Below are positions 1 to 9,800 of a DNA stretch of 64,000 nucleotides, one piece after another. This DNA comes from Candidatus Cardinium hertigii (GTDB taxonomy: Bacteria > Bacteroidota > Bacteroidia > Cytophagales > Amoebophilaceae). The notes beneath the pieces were generated by a model. That model did no database searches. It was given only the letters and a program-made list of their open reading frames with translations, and was not told the DNA's origin. The stretch's first letter is position 1, and the number at the start of each line of letters is the position of its first letter. Where the stretch lies: assembly GCF_003176915.1 (NCBI RefSeq), contig NZ_CP029619.1:186001-250000 (forward strand). The letters are read 5' to 3'. A program made the position numbers and the translations under genes.

Positions 1-199
1 CATTTGAACCAATCCATTTAAAATTTGATTCTGATATCCTTTTTTCTAACTCCTCTATACCAATCGCAAACTCATGATTCCCAAAAGATGCAATATCAAT
101 ATTAAATGAATTTAATATTGAAACTATTGGTCGACCTTTCTCTCTTTTTTCTGGGCCATTAGTTAACAAAACATCTCCAGAGCAACAAATTAAAAAGAC
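1..199 (-). pseudogene. 5'-nucleotidase / metallophosphoesterase fragment
   Basis: The minus strand reads without a stop from about base 199 to the window edge. It shows two hallmarks of the UshA-type 5'-nucleotidase N-terminal domain: SGDVL near the beginning, and later a phrase equivalent to DIASFGNHEFAIG, followed by a conserved ending in FKWIGSN. These are metal-binding motifs of calcineurin-like phosphoesterases. The start is missing because homology stops where the first composite IS relic begins, near base 200, so the gene was probably cut by that insertion. The rest of the gene lies outside the window. The family call is good; the substrate is unknown. Confidence 0.65.
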
Positions 200-296
200 C
201 CTTTAAATATATTTTTAATTAGTAATCACCTATTAGTAAACAGTAGCCTCAACCAAGGTAACTTAGGTTAGGCGTTTTCGTAGTCTACAGCATAAA

Positions 297-1460
297 TAGA
301 ACAGGCAATAGGGCCAAAATAACGTAGAATTTTTATTAAAATTTCATTCATATTCACAACTATTTAATGATATGCGTGATCTATTTGTAATTAGATAACA
401 TGAATCCCATGAAACAATCTGTAAACCCATTGCATCGATGGGCGATTAGTAGCATACCCACTTTGAGATAAAATAGTTTCATTACTGGATACTAACTCCT
501 TACGTAGATAGTATTGCGCAATACTATAAACCATCAAACAAAGTGTCATTACCATCATTAACGTACTAATCCGCGTTGGCTTTTTAAGAAAAATAGAATC
601 CACTTCGAAAGTATGGTCCTTGATAAATTTAAAGCCTGATTCTGTAACCGATTGCTCTTTATAAGTAGATAAAAGTTCTTGGTCTGGCAGCTCTTCTTTA
701 TCTAATTGATTAGTGGCCAAAATAAACCGTCCTTTACTTAACTTAGCTCGATCAATGGTAAGTATATCTTCTACCAAGGTTACATCTATTAGTTGGTATC
801 TATTCTTAATGGTTGAGCTCCTTTTTTAGGGAGACCTTTTTGATCATAGACAGGAACTGATTTATAAGCATAGTTCACCTTATGATATTGCAGCTTTTTA
901 CTGATTTGTGCTAGCTGTTTATCTATATCTTGGGGGACAACCAAATAGATGGTTACCTAGATGCCATAACATCTTACGAGTAGCTGTAGCTTCTTGTGCT
1001 ATGTTTTTTGCTAAAGTCGCTATTTCTTTATCATAGGCTTGTTGAGCGTAAATCAATACCCAACGTTGGGAAACGCCTTTATAAACTTGGTGCAAAGCAT
1101 ACATTTTATAACCATGATCTAAATCTACCCAGGAGATTTCTGGTTGAAGTAATAAAGTTTTAGCTTGACTTATACGATTTGAAACTCTTGATAACCAAAT
1201 CAAATCATTTCTATATTTTACACAATAGGCATACATAGCTAAATCACCAACATATAAAAATGAAGGAGCGGATGCTAATTGCTTGCAGAAATTTTGCATT
1301 CGTTTAGCTGCTGCCTCTAAGGTTGTTTGGTCTGATGCATTACCAGAATGTGCTTCCATCCATATGGGGAAATTAGCAGCGCCAGACGTGGCTAATAATA
1401 GCGTCATCTGCTTTAGATCAAACCGTTTATTTTTAGCATGTCCATGAGTTGGAATGGGGG
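297..1460 (-). pseudogene. IS1634-family transposase, broken (copy 1)
   Basis: Read on the minus strand, the pieces follow the order of IS1634-type DDE transposases. First comes PTHGHAKNKRFDLKQM, leading into PIWMEAHSGNASDQ. After a frameshift near base 930 the text continues to about base 790. Then comes KGRFILATNQLDKEELPD and a DPxF-like stretch (FIKDHTFEVDSIFLKKP). A last scrap (MNEILIKILRYFGPIACSIY) lies at 287-352. At least two frameshifts and the missing N-terminus make it non-functional. One stretch remains open from 1407, but a Met start there is not meaningful, because coding homology continues upstream to the junction with the IS5 fragment. Confidence 0.7.
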
Positions 1461-1628
1461 TTTAAAACACATTATAAGGTAGAACGTGTCTTTGGTAGCA
1501 TTAAAAGTTGGTTTCGAAGTTCAGGAGCCCGTTATATAGGGCTTGCTAAAACCCATACGCAACAGCTTATGGAAGCAATAGCCTACAATGTATATAGGTT
1601 TCCTAATATTATTTTAAGAGCTACTTAG
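1461..1628 (+). pseudogene. IS5-family transposase C-terminal fragment (copy 1)
   Basis: Fifty-five codons are open to a TAG at 1626-1628. The product contains YKVERVFGSIKSWFR, ARYIGLAKTHTQ and LMEAIAYNVYR, the C-terminal signature of IS5/IS1031-group transposases, including the conserved ERVFG glutamate region. The upstream part is absent, replaced by the oppositely oriented IS1634-type relic. It cannot encode an active transposase. Confidence 0.7.
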
Positions 1629-1682
1629 GGGAATGGTCTATCCAAAATGGATAAAAACTCTAAAAATCAATAAATAATAAAA

Positions 1683-1982
1683 ATACCTGGCCCTATAACA
1701 TCAAAAATCAAACCTAATAAGCATAGAAGCATAGAATAAATTTATTCTATCGACCTATCACAACGGTCTCAGCACATAGAAAGGTTTTTTCTCTTTTAGT
1801 CCGTAAGCTGTAATTCCAGCTATGTTAATCACAGCAGAACAGTTATTCAAATAAGAATCAGCTGTAGACAGAACATAACCCTATACAGCTAACACTCAAA
1901 TGAAAAATTTGACCAATTTTTACAACAAAGCCATCCTGCATTAAAGTATAGAAATTCTTTAAGACAAGGTCCTGTCCAGTGG
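1683..1982. other. Intergenic scrap, no intact gene
   Basis: No intact gene is seen. The minus strand of about 1765-1865 holds a short coding-like stretch that reads roughly ADSYLNNCSAVINIAG then GLKEKKPFYVLRPL before a stop. It looks like a transposase or other gene remnant, but I could not assign it to a family. The ABC transporter stop lies at the right edge. Confidence 0.35.
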
Positions 1983-3710
1983 CTATGACTTTCTTTCACC
2001 CATTTCCCACAATGCATTATATAGCCCTCTCTTTGCAACAAGCTGCTTATGCATTCCATCTTCTACTATTTTTCCTTTATTAAAAACAAGAATGCGATCC
2101 ATATCTTTCAACAGATCGAGATGATGGGTGATAATTAATGCGGTTTTATCTTCTATAAGTGATTTCAAAGAAGTATATATTCTATTTTCCGTCTGAACAT
2201 CAAGGTTTGCAGTTACTTCATCCAGCAATACGATGGGTGCATCTTTAAGGATTGCTCGTGCAATGGCGATACGCTGTCTTTGTCCCCCCGATAAATTCAA
2301 CCCTCCTTCACCAACCATGGTCTTATATTGATAAGGAAGCTCTTCAATAAACTCATGGGCACAAGCTCTTTTTGCAGCTTCTGTAACTTCGCTATCGCTA
2401 GCATGTGGGTTGCCATATCTGATATTCTCTAGGATAGTAGTGTGGAACAGATTACATTCTTGAGGCACTACTGATATAGCTTTATATAGGCTTTTCTGGG
2501 TTATGCTACTTATATTCTGCCCATCGATAAGAATAGCACCCTGTTCTACATCAAATAACCTGGTAATTAGTTTAAAAAAAGTTGTTTTCCCACTGCCTGA
2601 GTAGCCTGCCAAGCCAACTTTCTGCTTTGCTCCAATATGTATAGTCTCTTTATCAAATAATTTTGTTGTTTTTGAGTGGCTAAAGGTTACCTCTTTAAAG
2701 CTGATACTCCCTGATTTTACAATTAGAGGGATGGCACCAGATCTATCCTGGATTTCTGGCTCCTTTAACAATACATGCACAGATTGACTGACTTTTCCCC
2801 ACAGTGTATTAAATTCTTGCATCCGTTCAAATAATTTCCATAATCCCTCCGTAACGATAAGATTCATCGACAGCGTCATGGCAAAATCCCCTGCTGTGAC
2901 CAGATTTTTACGGTGCATATAAATTAAAAAGAGGATAGATATGGATTGGTAGCATTGAAACCCTATACTTTGAAAAAGATAGAATTTCAATGTAAACCAG
3001 CCATATTTTTGACTAGATTGGCAATAGGCAGCCTGCAGCCTACCCAAATGTTTTAAGGTAAATGGCTGAGCTGAAAATAAGCGCGTAACAATTATATTGC
3101 TGAAAATATCACCTATATATCCCAATAGTTTTCCTTCCTCTTTTGCGGTATGATTTGCTAAATTAAGCGCATACTTGGTAGTAAGCATGGAAGTGAAGAG
3201 GGTTAACAAGAACCATACAACAACTAGAAGTGCACACCAACTACTTACACGCCATAAAGTTATAAGGGAAACGAGGATCAATAAAAAATTAGTCACGTAA
3301 TCATATAAAAATATACGAACCATAGTAGGAATAGCGGTTGCCATATTATTAATATTTGCAACCAAACTACCCGAAAAGTGGCTCTGAAAAAAGCGATACG
3401 AATGTTTCAAAGTATGCTGAAAAGTTAGCGTAGTAATATGGTTTTGCAGTGCTGGCTCATAGCGTAGGGTACACCACTCTTGTAGACGAAAAGCTAATAA
3501 TTCAATGAATAGTGCCGCCATAAAATGACCTATAAGGCGCCCTATACTGTCTTTTGTAGCTGATGCGTTAGCAACATAATCAACCAAATTCTTTATAACT
3601 TGGGTTTTAAAAAAAACATTGGTGCTATAAATCAATAATACCACAAGCAATGCTACTAAGTAACGCTTAAAGGGGTACAATGTACGTAATATATATCTAA
3701 AAAGGATCAT
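1983..3710 (-). CDS. ABC exporter, fused membrane and ATPase domains
   Basis: A 575-residue half-size exporter with a six-helix membrane domain in about residues 1-310 and a C-terminal nucleotide-binding domain. The ATPase half shows Walker A GYSGSGKTT, signature LSGGQRQRIAIARAI, Walker B IVLLDEVTANLD and the switch histidine in IITHHLD, so it should hydrolyse ATP as a homodimer. Length and order fit the MsbA/LmrA type (lipid or peptide export), but sequence alone does not reveal the substrate. It is intact although it sits between two direct 1.48-kb IS relics, which makes the segment prone to deletion or amplification. No partner gene is adjacent. Confidence 0.85.
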   Translation of the reverse strand: MILFRYILRTLYPFKRYLVALLVVLLIYSTNVFFKTQVIKNLVDYVANASATKDSIGRLIGHFMAALFIELLAFRLQEWCTLRYEPALQNHITTLTFQHTLKHSYRFFQSHFSGSLVANINNMATAIPTMVRIFLYDYVTNFLLILVSLITLWRVSSWCALLVVVWFLLTLFTSMLTTKYALNLANHTAKEEGKLLGYIGDIFSNIIVTRLFSAQPFTLKHLGRLQAAYCQSSQKYGWFTLKFYLFQSIGFQCYQSISILFLIYMHRKNLVTAGDFAMTLSMNLIVTEGLWKLFERMQEFNTLWGKVSQSVHVLLKEPEIQDRSGAIPLIVKSGSISFKEVTFSHSKTTKLFDKETIHIGAKQKVGLAGYSGSGKTTFFKLITRLFDVEQGAILIDGQNISSITQKSLYKAISVVPQECNLFHTTILENIRYGNPHASDSEVTEAAKRACAHEFIEELPYQYKTMVGEGGLNLSGGQRQRIAIARAILKDAPIVLLDEVTANLDVQTENRIYTSLKSLIEDKTALIITHHLDLLKDMDRILVFNKGKIVEDGMHKQLVAKRGLYNALWEMGERKS

Positions 3711-3841
3711 AAAAATAGGGAATTTACGGTACTGTCCAATTAACTGTGTAAATTATTTTTTAGGTTTTTAAATTCTATTTTCAAATAATTAAAAAATGTG
3801 CCGTAGCCACACTCCAATTATGAATAGGGGTGATCCACTTT

Positions 3842-4219
3842 CTAGTCATGTAGTTGATAGTTAAATTGCATATAGAGATAAGATCTTATCATCTCAACCA
3901 GGGATTCTTGTTTGACGTTTAGGTAATAAAACAGGTTCAAAAGTGAAGGCTCTATCTCTAGGAACGTTAATCGATGTAACCCCATTATCAGTGATAACTT
4001 GCTTACTAGATAAGCCATTACGCGCATGCTCTGAATCACTACGCGCATACTTGTTATAACTTAAATGAGCATCCATTTCTGACTGTAACGCTTTTTCTAC
4101 AAGACGCTTGCTTAATTGTTTGAGTAAGCCGCCTTGAGCAAAAAGAGTGCTACGCCTGAATTTAGCAATACGTCTATCGCCTTGCTTATACCATCTTTTG
4201 GGCTATCTTTTCTTTCCAT
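3842..4219 (-). pseudogene. IS256 (Mutator)-family transposase N-terminal remnant
   Basis: Starting from an ATG at 4219, the minus strand encodes an N-terminal stretch. After one frameshift near 4130 it reads AQGGLLKQLSKRLVEKALQ, EMDAHLSYNKYARSD, then VPRDRAFTFEPVLLPKRQ. This is the classic N-terminal region of IS256-type transposases (GLLKQLTK..L, LGYEK, VPRDR, FEP.L.PK). A stop follows immediately and the catalytic DDE part is missing. The product is non-functional. Confidence 0.7.
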
Positions 4220-4364
4220 TGTTTTAGGGGTTGTGGTTTAGATAAATATACAACTTTTGGACATTTAGTATGGCTATAGTAGATTTATATCTCTGGTTCA
4301 GAGAACAGTAGTTCCTTTTTACTTTTTTACACAAAGCCTTTCCAAAACAAAAACAGGCTGTTAC

Positions 4365-4475
4365 TTTATGGATTCAACAGCCACCAAAGTTTGTAATGTG
4401 AAAAGATCCTATTTCCATAAAGTTTAAAAATCGATTGCTACTAAAGGTAAAACCAGCACTGGTTGGTTTTTTTGA
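4365..4475 (+). pseudogene. IS982-family transposase scrap
   Basis: The plus strand reads MDSTATKVCNVKRSYFHKV, then a stop, then KSIATKGKTSTGWFF in the same frame. This matches the core of IS982-type transposases (DST..VC..xR...HKVFK..A..GK.S.GWF). Only about 36 codons survive and a stop interrupts them. The surrounding bases 4220-4364 and 4476-4739 hold nothing I can assign. Confidence 0.55.
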
Positions 4476-4831
4476 TTAAAATTTCACCTAACATTGACAT
4501 TCCTCACAAGATTCCAAATTTTTATATTTTCCTTACCGTACCGTAATACACTTGGTTAGCTTTCTGTTAGGATCAGCTATGTAATAGCTCAGATAGGCTA
4601 AAACTACAACTATTCGTTCAACAGAACGTCAGATACGCTCTTAAAGGTTCATTTTTTCTTCTTTGTTTGTCCTTGTTATGGTTTTTAAGGTGCAAAAGGT
4701 ATAGGGCTGGGCTCTAAAACTTTATAAAAGCTCTTTTAAAAATATGTTTTTAACTAGTAATCACCTATTAGTAAACAGTAGCCTCAACCAAGGTAACTTA
4801 GGTTAGGCGTTTTCGTAGTCTACAGCATAAA

Positions 4832-5996
4832 TAGAACAGGCAATAGGGCCAAAATAACGTAGAATTTTTATTAAAATTTCATTCATATTCACAACTATTT
4901 AATGATATGCGTGATCTATTTGTAATTAGATAACATGAATCCCATGAAACAATCTGTAAACCCATTGCATCGATGGGCGATTAGTAGCATACCCACTTTG
5001 AGATAAAATAGTCTCATTACTGGATACTAACTCCTTACGTAGATAGTATTGCGCAATACTATAAACCATCAAACAAAGTGTCATTACCATCATTAACGTA
5101 CTAATCCGCGTTGGCTTTTTAAGAAAAATAGAATCCACTTCGAAAGTATGGTCCTTGATAAATTTAAAGCCTGATTCTGTAACCGATTGCTCTTTATAAG
5201 TAGATAAAAGTTCTTGGTCTGGCAGCTCTTCTTTATCTAATTGATTAGTGGCCAAAATAAACCGTCCTTTACTTAACTTAGCTTGATCAATGGTAAGTAT
5301 ATCTTCTACCAAGGTTACATCTATTAGTTGGTATCTATTCTTAATGGTTGAGCTCCTTTTTTAGGGAGACCTTTTTGATCATAGACAGGAACTGATTTAT
5401 AAGCATAGTTCACCTTATGATATTGCAGCTTTTTACTGATTTGTGCTAGCTGTTTATCTATATCTTGGGGGACAACCAAATAGATGGTTACCTAGATGCC
5501 ATAACATCTTACGAGTAGCTGTAGCTTCTTGTGCTATGTTTTTTGCTAAAGTCGCTATTTCTTTATCATAGGCTTGTTGAGCGTAAATCAATACCCAACG
5601 TTGGGAAACGCCTTTATAAACTTGGTGCAAAGCATACATTTTATAACCATGATCTAAATCTACCCAGGAGATTTCTGGTTGAAGTAATAAAGTTTTAGCT
5701 TGACTTATACGATTTGAAACTCTTGATAACCAAATCAAATCATTTCTATATTTTACACAATAGGCATACATAGCTAAATCACCAACATATAAAAATGAAG
5801 GAGCGGATGCTAATTGCTTGCAGAAATTTTGCATTCGTTTAGCTGCTGCCTCTAAGGTTGTTTGGTCTGATGCATTACCAGAATGTGCTTCCATCCATAT
5901 GGGGAAATTAGCAGCGCCAGACGTGGCTAATAATAGCCGTCATCTGCTTTAGATCAAACCGTTTATTTTTAGCATGTCCATGAGTTGGAATGGGGG
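4832..5996 (-). pseudogene. IS1634-family transposase, broken (copy 2)
   Basis: Same fragments in the same order as copy 1: PIWMEAHSGNASDQ, then after a frameshift KGRFILATNQLDKEELPD and the C-terminal scraps. It carries one extra frameshift from the inserted C near 5938. Non-functional. Confidence 0.7.
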
Positions 5997-6164
5997 TTTA
6001 AAACACATTATAAGGTAGAACCTGTCTTTGGTAGCATTAAAAGTTGGTTTCGAAGTTCAGGAGCCCGTTATATAGGACTTGCTAAAACCCATACGCAACA
6101 GCTTATGGAAGCAATAGCCTACAATGTATATAGGTTTCCTAATATTATTTTAAGAGCTACTTAG
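5997..6164 (+). pseudogene. IS5-family transposase C-terminal fragment (copy 2)
   Basis: Same 55-codon tail as at 1461-1628, with one notable change: the ERVFG arginine becomes proline (codon CCT instead of CGT). Ends at the TAG at 6162-6164. Confidence 0.65.
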
Positions 6165-6402
6165 GGGAATGGTCTATCCAAAATGGATAAAAACTCTAAA
6201 AATCAATAAATAATAAAATATTTAGCCCTCTTAGGATGGTGATCCTACGATAAAATTAGTTAAAGGAAGTGAATTGTTGTGGAAAAGTTAGATACCTGAA
6301 ATATGGTAAACGTAGCACAACAAAATCAATCAGTGAAACTGAAAAGTTAACAACCTGAGACAACACTTGTATCGTGCTACAGCTGTAGTGTAGGGATTGC
6401 TT

Positions 6403-6475
6403 GAGCCGAATACCGAGCAATTGGTACGTTCGGTTCTCTGGGGAGTTGGGGAAGTAATTCCCCCGCTTACCCGAC
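6403..6475 (+). ncRNA. Group II intron 3' end (domains V and VI)
   Basis: Bases 6403-6436 form a 34-nt hairpin that begins GAGCCGAATACCGA and ends ACGTTCGGTTC with a GCAA-type turn. This matches length, sequence and fold of catalytic domain V of bacterial group II introns. It is followed by a second hairpin with a GGGGAA/TTCCCC helix and a bulged-A-like arm, ending CCGAC at 6475, as expected for domain VI and the 3' splice site. No intron-encoded reverse transcriptase is present. Bases 6220-6402 contain possible domain I/IV scraps but I cannot define a 5' end. It is probably a truncated, inactive insertion. Confidence 0.7.
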
Positions 6476-6547
6476 TGGCGGATGTAGGGCTTGAACCTAC
6501 ATCTCCTAGAAACAAACTAGGTACTTTACTTTTTAAGTTAACCCGCC
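6476..6547 (-). tRNA. tRNA-like gene, anticodon UGU (Thr?)
   Basis: The minus strand folds as a tRNA. There is a 7-bp acceptor stem (GGCGGGT with ATCCGCC, one G-U), a 4-bp D stem (ACTT/AAGT), an anticodon stem CCTAG/CTAGG with loop TTTGTTT, and a T arm GTAGG-TTCAAGC-CCTAC; the discriminator is A. The anticodon would be UGU (threonine). Odd points are a D loop lacking the usual GG and a U at position 37, so it may be degenerate or a pseudo-tRNA. The group II intron relic on the opposite strand ends exactly at its 3' end. CCA is not encoded. Confidence 0.5.
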
Positions 6548-6579
6548 TTTGGTTAAAATTATTTATGCTTCTTTACTTT

Positions 6580-6699
6580 TCAGTAATTCCAGTTAAAATT
6601 AAAAGGAAGAACACGGATAGTTTTAGTAAGCGCTTCATTGTTCTTATCTGTAATATTAACAATATATGATTGCGTAGTAAGATCCTTATGACTTACCAT
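6580..6699 (-). pseudogene. Lipoprotein-family C-terminal tail fused to a symporter-HD start
   Basis: A 39-codon reading frame begins at an ATG that sits exactly where the leader of the symporter-HD genes would place one (ATGGTAAG..CAT). It continues as KDLTTQSYIVNIT and ends TIRVLPFNFNWNY. The body closely matches the C-terminus of the 586-residue lipoprotein at 44404-46164 (KDLTTQAYIVRIK, then DIHVFPFRIYR). It is therefore a junction: the first codons and upstream leader come from a symporter-HD copy, the rest from a member of the lipoprotein family. Whether the chimera is expressed is unknown. Confidence 0.6.
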
Positions 6700-6898
6700 C
6701 TTTCTTTTATTTTATTGCGTTGTAATAATTTATCTTACTATGGTTTATACGTACTACTTGCTTTTATTTACACAAAAAAAATTATTATGCCTAATAATAC
6801 CTATTAATTATTGTGCAAAAACATCCCTGTACTAACGCGTAGTAGCTATTAGCCTCTACGGCGCAGGAAAGGAAGCCTATGTAAAGATGCTATAGCTA
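6700..6898 (-). promoter_or_regulatory. Orphan leader of a sixth symporter-HD copy
   Basis: Almost identical to the leader at 10376-10605, including the TTTTATTTTATTGCGTTGTA block next to the start codon and the TATTAATTATTGTGC block further upstream. It leads into the chimeric 39-codon frame rather than a symporter gene. This is direct evidence that the array once had another member on its left. Confidence 0.65.
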
Positions 6899-9800
6899 CT
6901 ATGTAAGTTGCTTAGCAATAATCCCTTCACAAATACGCTGCATTTCTGCTAGCCATTGCTGGGGAGCCTTATGGTTTTTCCCCCATGGTATATAAAAAGC
7001 TAAGGTTTCTTTAGCTATACGCTGTTGGTCGGATGGCTTACGGACAGATAACGTACGCATATTATGCAATCGATCTGCCAGCTTTACTTGTACCACACGT
7101 GTATCCCTACATTGATGAAGTATATTTTTATTTTCTACCTTATCTAATTCCCACGGATACCCATTGGTATTGTAATGGGTAACCTGATCGACAATAGCAG
7201 CTACCTTAGCGCCATACATCAGCTCCAGCTGAGGTAGCGTAACAGGCGTATCTTCTACGATATCATGCAGTAAACCTGCCAGGATGGTGTCGGGATCCTG
7301 GGTAACCTCCAATAGCAGCTTGGCTACTGCCATCGGATGGGTATAGTAGGGAGCCCCTGATTTGCGCCGTACTAAACCATGGGCCTTTTTAATAAAGGCA
7401 ATGGTTTGCTGTATAAGCTCCTCCTTAAGTGTAGTTTGTGCCGTAAGTAACCCTATCAATTCCTGCTCTTGCGTTAAACTTTCCACTGTTTCAGCTATCG
7501 TATTAGCTACCAGATCAGTAGGATTATACGTTTTAAAACGCATAACCTTACGGCCGTCCAGCGGGAATACGTAAAGGCAGCTTACCTTTGTTGGGCTTTC
7601 TATTATTTCCACATAGCCCCCGTGGGCTTCTACGATTTGTTTACTTTCTAGTTGATAAAATTGCGCTTCACTAGCAGGTAGGGCAGTATTTGCGTTCCAT
7701 TCTGTGATACGATAGCTGGGTTTTAGGTTTGGTAGGCTTGTATCCGTACTAAAACAGAAAGCCAGTGCAGGTAAAGTTAAGGAAGGAAGATCAGCCTCAG
7801 TTTCTGCTGCCAAACCATACTGCAAGGTAGTAGCGGCAAGGGTTAAGGTTACGATATGATCGGTAGCTGGTTGGCTCTTGCTGATTGCCCATAGGTTGAG
7901 CAGCAGCAAACATGCCAATAACGCGGGATCGACTATAATTTCAGCTATGGGTGTTTGTTTACGCAATAGCAACGCTAGCGGTTCCCCCAAATCCAATATT
8001 TGCTGATTTACTTTTAAGATAGTTGGTTCAAGTGGGATGGGCTGAATAGATTTTTTATTAAGTTTTAGGTTCCGTTCTTCTTGGGCTCTCCATGCCAGAC
8101 AATCGCTAAATTTTTGTAGTTTCTTGTTAAAGCGCGTTATTTCGCTTCGTATACCAGACGAATCTTGCTTATAAAGCGTGTCAGCAGTTTCTTGCAAGGT
8201 ATCCCCCATTGCTCGTAAAAGGGTACCCCCAGCAGGGGCATCCAATCTAGCCCAATGCGCTTGGCTATAGATGGCTTCTAAGGAAATCCTTTGTTCATAG
8301 GTTCTAGTAAGTTCGATAATTTTAAGTTTAGCAGTTGCTTTGTCTCGTAGGTATTTGTACTGGACAAAACCTACTACAGCAGCGGTTACTAGCATTACAG
8401 CTAGCACAAGTTCTATAGAAAGTCCCCAACCAGCTAAAGTTAAACAGGGCGTATAAGGCGGTATAGTTTGATGTATCCCTAACGCTACAGCTAACAGGAT
8501 ACTGCCTGTTTCTAGCGAAAGTAAAACGATACCTAAACCTATACTACCAACCCACAATGCACAAACCATAGGACTATAGTGCCCTAGTTTAGCAAATTGG
8601 AGTGGCGCCATAAAAAGCAGTAGGAACAATAGCATAGGCCATAGATCATGCAGCAGCGGAGTTCCTCCTTTTTGATAGGCATGCAGGGCTGGGTAGAGCG
8701 CTAGGATGGTTCCCAAGGCCATCACAGCCATATAGAGGTATACATAGGGAAGGAAATACTGTCTTTGGATAAAGCACAATGCAATAATGGAATTGATAAT
8801 GGTGTAGCTGCCGACTGCTACAAAGGTGCGTTCTTGGGTAGGGAAAACACTTACACGATAGGACCTGGTAAAAAGTATTTTAAGCCGTTGCACCCGTTCC
8901 AACCACCAGCGTTTGGTGATTTGGTTTTGTAAATCCCAGGCACTGCTATCTGGGATACCTACCCATCCAGTACGGGGGCGTTTGGGAAGCAGATAATGAA
9001 GGGCGAACAAACTTAATGCGCTTACAACCATTGAAAGGATAACGCGATTAGGGGATACAGCTTGCTTTTGATACAAAATAAGATAGGTTGCTATAAGTAT
9101 GTTCAAACCCATGACTAGTAACACAGCAAGGGGTCTCGGCCTAAATCCCAAGCAAGCTAGTATAAAAGGAACTGCAACAGCGGGGTCATAAAGGTAGATC
9201 ACTTTGTGCATTAATTGTAGCGTGCTACCCGTATGGAATACCAGCAGAAGACTGATCATCCCTATACCCATAGAGGCGATGCGTACCATGCGCAGGGAGC
9301 AATTGTGTGGTTTGGTAAACTTGGCTACAAAAGGCCATAGGTCATGGGTAAATAAAACGGAGGCAACATGCAAAGTGGAATCAGCGGTAGACATCAACAA
9401 TGCTAGCATAGCCGTTACCAATAGGCCTGTCATACCAGGGAAATAGGTAAGAGAAAGTATATAGTGGAGGACGTTCTGATTGGATGGAATGTTATCCCCA
9501 CGTATATGTAAAGCTGCTGCAACACTGAAGATAAGCAAATATATCACACAGGGCACTATGGCCATTTTGCTAAAAACTTTTGTAGCTTGCCCTACAGAAG
9601 CAGCCATATAAAACCGTTGTATGTAGGGAGGTACAAGCATAAGTAAATGCCTAAATATAAAATAAGTTAATAAAGTTGTTAAGGTATGCCCTGTACACAT
9701 TTTGTTTAGATTATACTGCGGTACAGCGGTAAGTTTTTGCCAGCCCGCTGCTAAATCTTCCGTAGAAAATAGCAGAACGAAAATGAGCAGAGGGAAACAG

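Larger units (their letters stand above)
205..1682. mobile_element. Composite IS relic, copy 1 (IS1634-type + IS5-type)
   Basis: This 1.48-kb block recurs almost base for base at 4740-6218, in the same orientation and offset by about 4,535 bases. It carries a broken IS1634-type transposase on the minus strand, joined near base 1460 to the 3' end of an IS5-type transposase on the plus strand. Both copies share this junction and the same frameshifts. The composite therefore formed once, decayed, and was then duplicated as a unit. I could not identify terminal inverted repeats, so this may be a segmental duplication rather than transposition. Confidence 0.7.
4740..6218. mobile_element. Composite IS relic, copy 2
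   Basis: Near-identical to 205-1682. I see only a handful of substitutions plus one inserted C near base 5938 that breaks the frame upstream of the HSGNASDQ part. The high identity implies recent duplication, or continued conversion, of an already dead composite. With copy 1 it forms direct repeats around the ABC exporter and the IS256/IS982 scraps. Confidence 0.7.

Noticed and set aside
6476..6547. tmRNA 3' domain
   Set aside because: A full D stem, 5-bp anticodon stem and 7-nt loop are present, which tmRNA lacks; no tag-peptide frame nearby.
6330..6669. Protein-coding frames across the intron/tRNA region
   Set aside because: The apparent frames (for example GDVGSSPTSA) are the usual artefact of translating a tRNA T arm and the intron hairpins.
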